Virus record (IMG/VR): IMGVR_UViG_3300032362_000034
Coordinates: 1-36,138 of that record
Length of the DNA: 36,138 nt
Origin: a virus
Direction: 5' to 3' (one strand)
The notes beneath the pieces are model-generated. The model did not search any database, was not told the DNA's origin, and was given only the letters and a program-made list of their open reading frames with translations. Position numbers and translations under genes: made by a program. Shown piece by piece: positions 27,598 to 35,852 of the stretch (the stretch's first letter is position 1; the number at the start of each line of letters is the position of its first letter).

Positions 27598-28495
27598 GGA
27601 ACTAGAAAATAAAAATCATGAGGGCTATATATTACGCGAAAAAAAATATGCAAGAAAAATAACAGAAATACTTAAAAATGCACTTGCCGGAATTAGAGCA
27701 GAAATGTCAAAACTATATGAAAAATATGCTATTAACGGAATATTAACTAAAGCGGAAATGACAAAATATAATAGGTTGGCGTCTTTAGAAAAAAACGTGT
27801 TAAACATATTGACACCAGCAATAAAAGAAACTATCAGGATGGTAGATAGGATTAAGCCTAAAGAGTATGGCGAAGGATTTTTTAGAAGCGGATGGGCAAT
27901 TGATAATGGGAATAGTGTTGAATTATCGTGGGGACCATTAAACAAGCCAGCAATTATTGAAAATCTTGATAATACATTTTTTGATACTGCTACTAAACGG
28001 TATTCGCTCAAGCAATTGGGCTCGATTAGAAATGTAATAAGCCAGGGGATATTAAACGGTCACGCATATCCACAAATGATAAAAGAATTAAAGAATGTGT
28101 TAAACATAGCCAATTGGGAAATATTGAGAATACTACGTACAGAAATGGGCGCCGCATATTCTGCTGGTAGTTCACATGCCTACCAATCAGCAATCAATCA
28201 GGGAATTAAGGGCCGGATAATTTGGGACGCTGCACTTGACGGAAGAACTAGGCCAACCCATGCAGAAATGGATGGGAAAGCAAGAAACGATGATGGTTAT
28301 TTTTATGGATCTGTGGGTAAAACGCCCTACCCGAGATGGGAAGGGATGGTCGCTGGCGAGAGAATAAATTGCCGGTGTAGTATTAGATTTGAAGCAGATG
28401 GATACGAACCAGGACTGCGGAGAATTAAGGGTGAAGGAATTATGCCTTATCAATCTTATGATACGTGGGTGGAAAATAAAAAATATTGGAAATAA
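27587..28495 (+). CDS. Minor head protein, Mu gpF / SPP1 gp7 type
   Basis: A 302-residue protein overlapping the portal gene by 11 bases. The N-terminal half is helical. The C-terminal MuF domain is clear: RILRTEMGAAYSAG, WDAALDGRTRPTHAEMDG, YPRWEGM and GERINCRCSIRF with its paired Cys. These proteins sit inside the head near the portal and assist DNA ejection. Confidence 0.9.
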   Translation: MTIEELENKNHEGYILREKKYARKITEILKNALAGIRAEMSKLYEKYAINGILTKAEMTKYNRLASLEKNVLNILTPAIKETIRMVDRIKPKEYGEGFFRSGWAIDNGNSVELSWGPLNKPAIIENLDNTFFDTATKRYSLKQLGSIRNVISQGILNGHAYPQMIKELKNVLNIANWEILRILRTEMGAAYSAGSSHAYQSAINQGIKGRIIWDAALDGRTRPTHAEMDGKARNDDGYFYGSVGKTPYPRWEGMVAGERINCRCSIRFEADGYEPGLRRIKGEGIMPYQSYDTWVENKKYWK

Positions 28496-28532
28496 TCCAT
28501 TAGGATTAAATATAACGTAATGAGGTATTATT

Positions 28533-29081
28533 ATGGCTGAAATACTTGACCAGACCGCGACGGTTGACCCGGCGAAGGATGGGCAGGAACATGGAATTGA
28601 TGTAAAGAGTCTTGTCGAAGAAATCCAGCAGATTAAACGGGCTCAAGCCGGATCGGACAAGGCTTATCAAGAAGCTGCAAAAAAAGCGGCTCAACTTGAA
28701 AAAGAAAATGCAGAATTAAAGATGGAAAAAATGACTGAGAAACAAAAAGCAGAGTTTGAGGCAAAACAAATGCTTGAAGAAGCTCAAAAGGCCAAGCATG
28801 AAGCAGCCGAGGCTATGCTAAATTTGGCAAAAATTAAAATTCTTGGGGAAAAAAATATTCCGGTGGATTTTTCTACAAGAATTATCGGTAGTACTGAAGA
28901 TGAATTGCGTGCCGATGCAGACACGTTTAACAAACAGATAGACAAGCTGGTTGGTGAACGGGTTGAAAAACGTCTTCTAACTTCAAAGCCGCCAAATTCT
29001 GCGGTAGAAGTAAATACAGAATCTGTGCCTGGAAGTTTAGCGGAAGCAAACGCAAAATACAGATCTGGTATTATAGGATAG
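28533..29081 (+). CDS. Scaffolding protein
   Basis: A 182-residue protein behind GAGGT. The middle is a long charged helix of Lys, Glu, Ala and Gln (AAKKAAQLEKENAELKMEK, EAKQMLEEAQKAKHEAAEA), followed by NIPVDFSTRIIGSTEDEL and a C-terminal tail. This is the standard layout of DUF4355-type scaffolds lying directly before the coat gene. It is removed from the head after assembly. Confidence 0.85.
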   Translation: MAEILDQTATVDPAKDGQEHGIDVKSLVEEIQQIKRAQAGSDKAYQEAAKKAAQLEKENAELKMEKMTEKQKAEFEAKQMLEEAQKAKHEAAEAMLNLAKIKILGEKNIPVDFSTRIIGSTEDELRADADTFNKQIDKLVGERVEKRLLTSKPPNSAVEVNTESVPGSLAEANAKYRSGIIG

Positions 29082-29091
29082 GAGTAAAAAT

Positions 29092-29934
29092 ATGGGTCTA
29101 GAAAATTTTACGCCAAGTATTTGGGCATCTACATATTTGGAGCAGTTTAACAAATCACTCGTTATGGGAAGTTTGTGTAATAGAAACTATCAGGGCGATG
29201 TAAGTTACGGGTCTTCGGTCCGCATAAATGAACTTGGCGATGTGACGATTAATGACTACACTCACGGGGCCACGTTGACATATCAGAGCCCCAATAGCGC
29301 GCAGAAAATTTTGTACGTGGATAAGGCTAAATATTTTGCTATATCCGTTGATAAAATTGATATGGTCCAAAATAACCCCAAAGTAATTGCAGGACTAACT
29401 CGTAAGGCCGCTTATAACATGGCTGATACTGTTGACCAGTTTTTGACAGGAATGTATGCAAGCGCTGGGAATACGGTTACTGCTGCATCAATATCTTCCG
29501 GGAATGTGCTCACAAATATTTCCGATTTTGCTCTGAAACTTGACGAAGCTAATGTTCCACGCGATGGCCGCTGGATGGTGGTATCGCCATGGTATCACCA
29601 AAAACTTTGGCAGGCTGCTTCCGGGGCTATTTTGCCGGACTCTCAGCCCAAAGTATTTGATGATGGCGTTCTACGAAGTGGTTTTGTTGGGTCTATTAAC
29701 GGGTTTAACATTTTTGTGTCTATGAATCTATACGAATCTACTGCTAAATCCGTTTCCTACATTATGGCCGGTACAAACGATGCTATTTCGTTTGTTTCTC
29801 AGCTTGACACTATTGAGCCAGTATTCCAGCGCGAAACCACATTTGACACTGCCGTGCGTGGGTTGCATATTTATGGTGCCAAGGTTGTAAAGCCCGATGC
29901 ACTGGCTTATTGTGTTTGCACTAAGACAGCATAA
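29092..29934 (+). CDS. Major capsid protein (P22-coat-like HK97 fold)
   Basis: A 280-residue protein with GGAG upstream. Begins FTPSIWASTYLEQFNKSLVMGSLCNRNYQGDV; then VRINELGDVTINDY, AQKILYVDKAKYFAISVDKIDMVQ (the spine-helix region), and GRWMVVSPWYHQKL with GSINGFNIFVSMNL in the A-domain. This order is typical of P22 gp5-like coats in siphoviruses. Position after the scaffold supports it. Confidence 0.92.
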   Translation: MGLENFTPSIWASTYLEQFNKSLVMGSLCNRNYQGDVSYGSSVRINELGDVTINDYTHGATLTYQSPNSAQKILYVDKAKYFAISVDKIDMVQNNPKVIAGLTRKAAYNMADTVDQFLTGMYASAGNTVTAASISSGNVLTNISDFALKLDEANVPRDGRWMVVSPWYHQKLWQAASGAILPDSQPKVFDDGVLRSGFVGSINGFNIFVSMNLYESTAKSVSYIMAGTNDAISFVSQLDTIEPVFQRETTFDTAVRGLHIYGAKVVKPDALAYCVCTKTA

Positions 29935-29949
29935 CGAGTGAGGTGAAAT

Positions 29950-30366
29950 ATGGCTTCGACTGCGTTTTCTGCAATGACTGCTACTTTTAGTTCTACTGGA
30001 ACCACAAAAACCTCTGGAACGGTTACGGCATCTGGAAACACTTGCACAATTTCCGGCCCAAATGGCGATGCTCTTGACTTGAGTTCAATGGTTATCAGAA
30101 TTGCCAACGAGGCTACCGGTGGAGGCGCACTGGCCACGTTTGAATCCGGGGGGTCTACATATTCCGGCATCAATGTTGGCGATTTCGCGGTGACTATTGG
30201 AACTGCCGCGACGGTATACGTGGGGGGCAAGGGCCTTGAATCGGCCCGCTTCCTTGATGCGTCAGACCAGACTTTGATTATAACCTTTACCTCAACTTCC
30301 GGGTCTGGCGCTACTTGTGCATGTGTTGTAGAGGCAATTCAAATGCCTTTCCAAATTACAGGATAA
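29950..30366 (+). CDS. Capsid decoration-like protein, Ser/Thr rich
   Basis: A 138-residue protein behind GAGGTG. Ser, Thr, Gly and Ala make up most of it and it looks all-beta (TATFSSTGTTKTSGTV, GDFAVTIGTAATVYVGGK). It lies directly after the coat gene, the usual place for head decoration or head-fibre proteins. Its many Ser/Thr make it a possible acceptor for the phage-encoded sugar pathway, but that is conjecture. Confidence 0.65.
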   Translation: MASTAFSAMTATFSSTGTTKTSGTVTASGNTCTISGPNGDALDLSSMVIRIANEATGGGALATFESGGSTYSGINVGDFAVTIGTAATVYVGGKGLESARFLDASDQTLIITFTSTSGSGATCACVVEAIQMPFQITG

Positions 30367-30379
30367 TTTATAAATTCTT

Positions 30380-30410
30380 GATACCCTGAGAGGTATATTC
30401 TCAGGGTATC
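30380..30410 (+). other. Strong hairpin between two head genes
   Basis: A 12-bp perfect stem (GATACCCTGAGA / TCTCAGGGTATC) with a 7-base loop. No T-tract follows, only CCCCAAGGGG and the next binding site. It may protect the coat message from decay, or reduce expression of the following gene. Confidence 0.7.
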
Positions 30411-30426
30411 CCCCAAGGGGAATGTG

Positions 30427-30969
30427 ATGGGTGTAATAGATTCTTTTCCAGACATTCTGCTCCCTAGAGACCACGAGTTTAATGATTTCCGCACTATAGA
30501 TAGTATACATTCGCGCATACACGAAGGGTGCCATTTTGTATGTGTTTACACAGGGAGCGTTTCTGCAAGTTCCGCCATTTCTATTGCTATTGTACCAACG
30601 GCAGCAACAGCCCAAAAAGTGCATTTTTCGTGTGCCGTTGAAGCCGATAATGCCGGAGTTTTTACCCTGTATGAAGGGGCTTCTATCAGCGCCGGGTCTG
30701 CATTAACAGCTACCAATAGCGATAGGAATTCTTTTGTGACAAGCGGAGCCGCGCTTACCGGAAAACCAGTTGTTACTACAACTGGCACACTGTTGGAAAC
30801 TCATTACATAGGTACATACACCCCTACGGTTAAAGCAGGCGGATTATCAGAACAGTCCAGAGTGGAGTACATTTTGACTCCTGGAACAACATACTTGGTT
30901 AAATTTACAGCGACCACTACAGCGCTAACGTCAATAATTGCCGATTATTATGTCGAGGGAATAACATAG
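30427..30969 (+). CDS. Virion accessory protein (head, beta-sandwich type)
   Basis: A 180-residue protein starting at ATG 30427 (AAGGGG six bases upstream). The region KVHFSCAVEADNAGVFTLYEGASI, then RNSFV, a GTLLETHYIG strand and EYILTPGTTYLVKFTA, is a pattern I know from a widespread phage structural family near coat genes. It is all-beta, with no membrane segment. Its exact place in the virion is unknown. Confidence 0.65.
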   Translation: MGVIDSFPDILLPRDHEFNDFRTIDSIHSRIHEGCHFVCVYTGSVSASSAISIAIVPTAATAQKVHFSCAVEADNAGVFTLYEGASISAGSALTATNSDRNSFVTSGAALTGKPVVTTTGTLLETHYIGTYTPTVKAGGLSEQSRVEYILTPGTTYLVKFTATTTALTSIIADYYVEGIT

Positions 30970-30983
30970 GACTTGGAGTTTAT

Positions 30984-31562
30984 ATGCCGGTATGCTCAGC
31001 TAACGACGTAGTTAATTACACAAATATCACTACTGGCTCATCAGGAATAACCGCGGCGGGGCTAATCCCTATTGTTCAAGACAGGATTAATTTAATAACA
31101 AATAATTATTTTACAACAGATATGTATTTGCATGGAACTATGACATTTACATCTGCATCAGGGGCTATTTCAGCCACTGCTAGTTTCGAGGATGAAGGAT
31201 TTCTGGCGACAGATGAAATTTACATTTATAACTCTTATAGAAATGATGGTTATAAGGCGCTTTCAGCTGTGTCGTCATCAACTTTGACTGTAGCATCTAC
31301 TGCGTCTGTTACTGCTGAACCATCAGGGAGATCAATATTAATTAGTGTTGTTAAATGGCCGGATTCGTTAGGATATATTGCAGCTCAAATGGTAAAATAC
31401 GACTACGATGATAGGAAAAACATGGTGCCTGGAATTAAGTCATATTCTTTAGGCCCATATAGTTATTCCCGTGGTGGAACAAGCATGAGTGATACTCCAT
31501 TTGGATATCCTCACGAAATAATTGATGCACTTGCGAGCTATACTATAGTAAGGTTAATGTAA
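30984..31562 (+). CDS. Head-tail connector (adaptor) protein
   Basis: A 192-residue protein with TTGGAG upstream. It starts MPVCSANDVVNYTNIT and has AAGLIPIVQDRINLITNNYF, the early helix typical of gp6/gp15-type adaptors; a beta insert follows and the end is helical (HEIIDALASYTIVRLM). First of four small genes in canonical neck order. It docks on the portal. Confidence 0.75.
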   Translation: MPVCSANDVVNYTNITTGSSGITAAGLIPIVQDRINLITNNYFTTDMYLHGTMTFTSASGAISATASFEDEGFLATDEIYIYNSYRNDGYKALSAVSSSTLTVASTASVTAEPSGRSILISVVKWPDSLGYIAAQMVKYDYDDRKNMVPGIKSYSLGPYSYSRGGTSMSDTPFGYPHEIIDALASYTIVRLM

Positions 31563-31891
31563 TGTTAAAAAGTTTGCTGAATCTAAAATCAATAACAGTA
31601 AACCGGGAAACTATTACTAGCGATGGATTTGGCGGAACTTCGGCGGCAACATCTGCCTATACTTTACCGCTAGGATCGATATGGTTGGCCAGTACTATTG
31701 ATGCTACTATATCAGATAAAATAACAAAAGATTCAACGCATGTTTTAGCGACATATTATGGAGCACACACCTTTACTGATTTGGACAAAGAAATTGTATA
31801 TAATGGGATTACCTATATAATAACCGGCCATGCTGATAATGTTGCTAATCGTAATGACTTAATCATAGTAGGATTAAAAAAGCTATCATGA
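31562..31891 (+). CDS. Head-closure (stopper) protein
   Basis: A 109-residue, all-beta protein sharing one base with the previous stop. ITVNRETITSDGFGGTSAA, STHVLATYYGAHTF, DKEIVYNGITYIITGHAD and the final IIVGLKKL follow the SPP1 gp16 / HK97 gp7-like stopper pattern. It would plug the DNA channel after packaging. Confidence 0.75.
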   Translation: MLKSLLNLKSITVNRETITSDGFGGTSAATSAYTLPLGSIWLASTIDATISDKITKDSTHVLATYYGAHTFTDLDKEIVYNGITYIITGHADNVANRNDLIIVGLKKLS

Positions 31892-32295
31892 TAAAAATGA
31901 AAGATGGTAATATAGAGTATGAATGGTATGGAGACGAAATACTAATAAAAGGAAAACGATTTATATCAAGCTCATTGTTTGAAATAGGTTTGGCAGTTGA
32001 AAGTCAGGCAAAAAGTTTGGCCCCTATAGATAGTGGGATGCTAAAAAATAGCATATCGACGCAATCTAAAACGGAAGGATCAAACACTGGAGAAGGCATT
32101 ATTAAAAAACCAGTTGATGAAAACATAGTTCTTGTTGGAACAGCCGTCGAATATGCCCCGTACCAAGAATATGGCACAAAAACTATGGACGCGCAACCAT
32201 TTCTTAGGCCTGCTTTAGATATGGTTCAGGGCAAGGCCGTGACACTGATTCAAAAAAACGGCAAATTCGAGTTTAAGGAATACATGAAGCCATGA
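31888..32295 (+). CDS. HK97 gp10-like neck/tail-completion protein
   Basis: A 135-residue protein overlapping both neighbours by four bases. The signature parts are ESQAKSLAPIDSGMLKNSI, VLVGTAVEYAPYQEYGT and AQPFLRPALD, as in HK97 gp10-type proteins at the head-tail joint. Confidence 0.88.
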   Translation: MIKMKDGNIEYEWYGDEILIKGKRFISSSLFEIGLAVESQAKSLAPIDSGMLKNSISTQSKTEGSNTGEGIIKKPVDENIVLVGTAVEYAPYQEYGTKTMDAQPFLRPALDMVQGKAVTLIQKNGKFEFKEYMKP

Positions 32296-32696
32296 AACCA
32301 TATCAAGTTATCGGTTGGACACTGCTAAATACTACTGCTATTACATCGATTACTAGTAGTATTTGGCATGGCCTTCGTCCTATCGGATCGGCAGTACCAT
32401 GCATAAATTATTATGAGCTTAGTCCAGCTCGAAGAAATAACGGAATAGGCAGTGTAACATTTTCAATTAATTGTAGAAGTACTACGGCTGATTTAGCCCG
32501 TAATTTGGCCGAAATTGTAATAGATACTTTTTGTGGAACATCCGGAACTGGTATGTATGGGGTACAAAATAATAGTTTTGAAATAACTAAAAGTTCTTTA
32601 TCAAACGATGGAGGATTGATACCAGAACCAGAAAATGAAATATATAATTGCCCTATTGATATTAGAATAGTTTATCCCGTTTCTACTGTTAGTTAA
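32292..32696 (+). CDS. Tail terminator (gp17-like)
   Basis: A 134-residue protein. The mixed alpha/beta order (helix, IWHGLRPIGSAVPCINYYEL, GSVTFSINCRS, helix DLARNLAEIVIDTF, closing strand PIDIRIVYP) fits SPP1 gp17/lambda gpU-type terminators. Location between gp10-like and tail-tube genes supports it. It caps the tail tube. Confidence 0.75.
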   Translation: MKPYQVIGWTLLNTTAITSITSSIWHGLRPIGSAVPCINYYELSPARRNNGIGSVTFSINCRSTTADLARNLAEIVIDTFCGTSGTGMYGVQNNSFEITKSSLSNDGGLIPEPENEIYNCPIDIRIVYPVSTVS

Positions 32697-32705
32697 GGAG
32701 AAAAT

Positions 32706-33293
32706 ATGGCTTTGTATCAAAACACAAGTGTTAATTCTGATGCTCTCGTAATTGGAAACTGGAAAATACAGGTAGCTTCGTATAATTCAGCGTTTGCATC
32801 TATCGCATCAGTTGCCAGCGCCGTTGATAATCTAGGAGCTGGCATGGTTTCGGCGTTTAAACACGAAATCACACCCATAAACGTGCAATCTGGTAATGCA
32901 CCAGACCCGCTCGAAGGGATTGCCGATGAAACATTTACAGTAACCGGCGAACTTATCGAAATAGATGTTGCAAAAATGGCAACGGCATGGTCAGGGATTT
33001 GCACAACAGCGACAACTATTACTACAACCATGTCTATTATGGCTGCTGGTGGTAAAACAACCATTCCGCCCAGAACAGTCTTGCTCACAAATAGGCGCAT
33101 CGTCGGGTCTGCATCAGTAGAAACAAATATTTGGGTGTATAAAGCCTATATGGTAAACGGACCATCCTTTACGGCAAAATCTGACAATGACGAAGACCCT
33201 ATCACTGTGTATAGTTTTGAACTCCGTGGCGAATTAGATGCATCAAGGACCGCCGGGGATCAGTTGTATTCCATCCACAAATGGCTTGATTAG
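32706..33293 (+). CDS. Major tail tube protein
   Basis: A 195-residue protein behind AAGGAG. The beta-rich sequence contains VSAFKHEITPINVQSGNAPDP, EETFTVTGELIEID-like strands and SFTAKSDNDEDPITVYSFELRGELD, typical of siphovirus tube subunits. Position before the chaperone pair and tape measure is canonical. Confidence 0.85.
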   Translation: MALYQNTSVNSDALVIGNWKIQVASYNSAFASIASVASAVDNLGAGMVSAFKHEITPINVQSGNAPDPLEGIADETFTVTGELIEIDVAKMATAWSGICTTATTITTTMSIMAAGGKTTIPPRTVLLTNRRIVGSASVETNIWVYKAYMVNGPSFTAKSDNDEDPITVYSFELRGELDASRTAGDQLYSIHKWLD

Positions 33294-33302
33294 GAGTAGC
33301 AA

Positions 33303-33665
33303 GTGAGTGACGTAATTGACCTTGATATTTTGCGCCCAAAGCCAGTATTGGTAAAACTTGGTGGCAAAACAATTGATGTGTCCTTTGTTCCATGTGCTAT
33401 AACATTTGATCTAGACAATATAATTCAAAATATAGCAAAACTAGATTCAGACAAAATAAAAAATAATGACAAAGAAGAGCAAAAAAAAGCCTTTGATTTT
33501 GGCATTAAACTCTGCTCCGTATTTTGCTCAGAACAACACCCAGATATGACGTATGATTGGTTTGTAAAAAACACCGACGCTGGGCAAGTCCAGCAGTTTT
33601 CTGGGCTGATTAAAAATGCTCTAATGAAATCTTATGCTGGGGTTGAAGCTTACGGAAAAAACTAA
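33303..33665 (+). CDS. Tail assembly chaperone, short form (G)
   Basis: A 120-residue protein starting at GTG 33303 (AGGAG six bases upstream). Acidic and helical, with VPCAITFDLDNIIQNIAKLD. The last codons GGA AAA AAC contain a slippery heptamer directly before TAA. It corresponds to lambda gpG, which works with its frameshifted form to wrap the tape measure and recruit tube subunits. Confidence 0.85.
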   Translation: MSDVIDLDILRPKPVLVKLGGKTIDVSFVPCAITFDLDNIIQNIAKLDSDKIKNNDKEEQKKAFDFGIKLCSVFCSEQHPDMTYDWFVKNTDAGQVQQFSGLIKNALMKSYAGVEAYGKN

Positions 33666-33934
33666 ATAGCGCCCCAGGAGAAAAGGTTAGCCTGGGGCGC
33701 TTATTCGTTGCAATGGCGCTGTTGTTTCCGTGGGCAACAAAAGAATATTTGTTGCATAACATGTCATATGGCCAAATTGTTATGTATTACAATCTTGGAG
33801 TAGAGCAAAAATACGGAAAGCAAGAACAGAAGAAGTCGTTAAAGGAAATGACTTATGAACAGTTGAAAACACTAAAAGATGAATTAAAAGCACAATATGG
33901 GAATATAGAACCATCCGGAGAAGAAGATGCCTAA
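33303..33934 (+). CDS. Tail assembly chaperone, frameshifted long form (GT)
   Basis: A -1 slip on AAAAAAC (33656-33662) lets translation bypass TAA 33663-33665. Reading then continues through an open frame (LNSAPGEKVSLGRLFVAM onward) to the stop at 33934, giving about 210 residues. The extension is aromatic at first (FPWATKEYLLHNMSYGQIVMYYN) and charged later (TYEQLKTLKDELKAQYG), a common T-domain pattern. The downstream part has no binding site of its own before ATG 33713, and 48 bases upstream of that ATG are open in the same frame, both as expected for frameshift expression. Confidence 0.85.
33656..33701 (+). promoter_or_regulatory. Programmed -1 frameshift signal
   Basis: Slippery heptamer A AAA AAC in the zero frame (33656-33662), a 5-base spacer including the stop codon, then an 11-bp perfect stem (33668-33678 with 33691-33701) and a 12-base loop. 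Heptamer, spacer length and stem strength are all classical. Confidence 0.92.
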
Positions 33935-35852
33935 TCTTGGTGATTTAGTTGTAAGAATAACGGGAGATATCTCACAATTTAATGCCTCGATTAGCGAAGC
34001 AGAAAAACGCTTTAGCGACACTGCTGGAAGTATTATGAAGTTGGGGAAAAACCTAACCACGTATGCTACGCTACCTATACTTGCTCTAGGAACGGCATCG
34101 GTAAAGGCTGCTGCTGATATAGAAATGACACAAGCAGCCTTTGAAACAATGCTTGGAAACGCCGAAGACGCAAAAAATATGATTGAAGACCTTCGGAAGA
34201 TGGCATCTAAAACACCATTCCAATTAAGTGATTTAGCAGACGCATCAAAAATACTTCTTCAATTCGGAATTGAGTCTGAAAAAATATTGCCGACGTTACA
34301 GCAACTTGGGGATGTTTCATTAGGTAATAAAGAAAAATTAAACTCCATGGCTATCGCCTTTGGGCAAATACAGTCTTCCGGCAGATTAATGGGCCAAGAC
34401 TTGTTGCAGTTAATAAATGCAGGATTTAATCCGCTTAAAATAATATCAGAAAAAACCGGACGCTCCATGAAAGACCTTAAAAAGGATATGGAAGCCGGTG
34501 CTATAAGTTCGCAAATGGTGGCTGACGCATTCAAAACAGCTACATCAGAGGGCGGGCAATTTTTCAATGGAATGGAGAAGGCATCAAAAACTTTTGCCGG
34601 TCAAATGTCCACATTAGCAGACGATGTTACAGCCCTCGGACAATCCATTGGAGAAATATTACTTCCAACATTAAAAGATATTGTTAAATTCCTTAGTGGT
34701 GTTGTGCAATCCTTTTCAATGATGAGCGAAGAAAACAAACGGCTTGTTATTCAGGTCGGGTTGCTTGTTGCTGCTATCGGTCCATGTATTGGTGTTGTGC
34801 TACAATTGAAAAAGGCATTTGATTTTCTTCTTACACACCCTGTCATCGCAGTAATTGGCGGAATTGCGGCCGGAATAACAGCAATAAGCATTGCTGCAAA
34901 TGAGGCACAAGAAAATCAAAAAAACTTAAATGCCGCTCTTCTTGGAACTGCAAATTACCAAATTACGGCTGACGCAATTGCCCAAGTAAATAAACAACTT
35001 GAGACATTGGCAGAAAAAAGAAGAATAATTTCCGGACAGGGTAGAGAAACAACTGATATAGACGCGTTAATAGCAAAGGTAAAAGAAGAACGCTCTATCC
35101 TTGTAAACAGGCTTTATTCTTTAAAGAGCAATACTGATGGGCAAAAGGCATTGGCAGCGGCCATTGCATCAACTTCTGCAAATATAGAAATAGTAGTTCC
35201 AAAAATTAAACAGACTGGCGACGCTTGGAAAGGGATAACTGGACACTTAACAAGTGTAATAGAATATACAAATTGGCTAAATGGGTATATTGAAAAAAAT
35301 GCAGAGACCATGGTTAATTGGGCCAGCGTAGCAGAAAGCGCCATGGCTATAGGACAGCAGGCATTCGGTGACGTTTTTAGCATGATGGGCCAGGCTCTTG
35401 TCGATAATAGCCTTGGGTGGGAAAGCTGGGCAAAAATAGCAATTAAAGCAGTTGCAAACATTATAAAGGCATTGGGGCAGCAACTAACAATAATGGCGAT
35501 AGCATCATTTCCCGACCCGGTTAAAATGCTTGCATATGGTGCAGGCGCAGTTGCAGCATACGTTGCGTCTGGAATTGTAGAAGGATATGCAAATAGTTTT
35601 GCGAAAGGAACTCAATTTGCCCCAGGGGGATTATCACTAGTACACAAGGACGAACTTGTGCAACTACCAGAAGGCGCGCAGGTTTTTACAAAATACCAAT
35701 CAGACAGCATGCTTGCAAATCCCACGGTGGGAAATCCCACAAACGAAATGACACATTTGGTTGTGCAAATAGATTCACGACCGATTCTGGAAAAAATATT
35801 TCCGGCAACAAGAAATAAAACAGTGCTAATAAGTGGTGGGGCAGTTGTATGA
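33927..35852 (+). CDS. Tape measure protein
   Basis: A 641-residue protein overlapping the chaperone by 8 bases. N-terminal LVVRITGDISQFNASISEAEKRF and the following TMP domain (ASVKAAADIEMTQAAFETMLG, ASKTPFQLSDLADASKILL, GQIQSSGRLMGQDLLQLINAGF, QMVADAFKTAT) are standard. Two hydrophobic stretches (about 275-300 and 310-330) probably enter the host membrane at ejection. The C-terminal GTQFAPGGLSLVHKDELVQLPEGAQVF is typical too. Its length predicts a tail of roughly 90-100 nm. Confidence 0.95.
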   Translation: MPNLGDLVVRITGDISQFNASISEAEKRFSDTAGSIMKLGKNLTTYATLPILALGTASVKAAADIEMTQAAFETMLGNAEDAKNMIEDLRKMASKTPFQLSDLADASKILLQFGIESEKILPTLQQLGDVSLGNKEKLNSMAIAFGQIQSSGRLMGQDLLQLINAGFNPLKIISEKTGRSMKDLKKDMEAGAISSQMVADAFKTATSEGGQFFNGMEKASKTFAGQMSTLADDVTALGQSIGEILLPTLKDIVKFLSGVVQSFSMMSEENKRLVIQVGLLVAAIGPCIGVVLQLKKAFDFLLTHPVIAVIGGIAAGITAISIAANEAQENQKNLNAALLGTANYQITADAIAQVNKQLETLAEKRRIISGQGRETTDIDALIAKVKEERSILVNRLYSLKSNTDGQKALAAAIASTSANIEIVVPKIKQTGDAWKGITGHLTSVIEYTNWLNGYIEKNAETMVNWASVAESAMAIGQQAFGDVFSMMGQALVDNSLGWESWAKIAIKAVANIIKALGQQLTIMAIASFPDPVKMLAYGAGAVAAYVASGIVEGYANSFAKGTQFAPGGLSLVHKDELVQLPEGAQVFTKYQSDSMLANPTVGNPTNEMTHLVVQIDSRPILEKIFPATRNKTVLISGGAVV

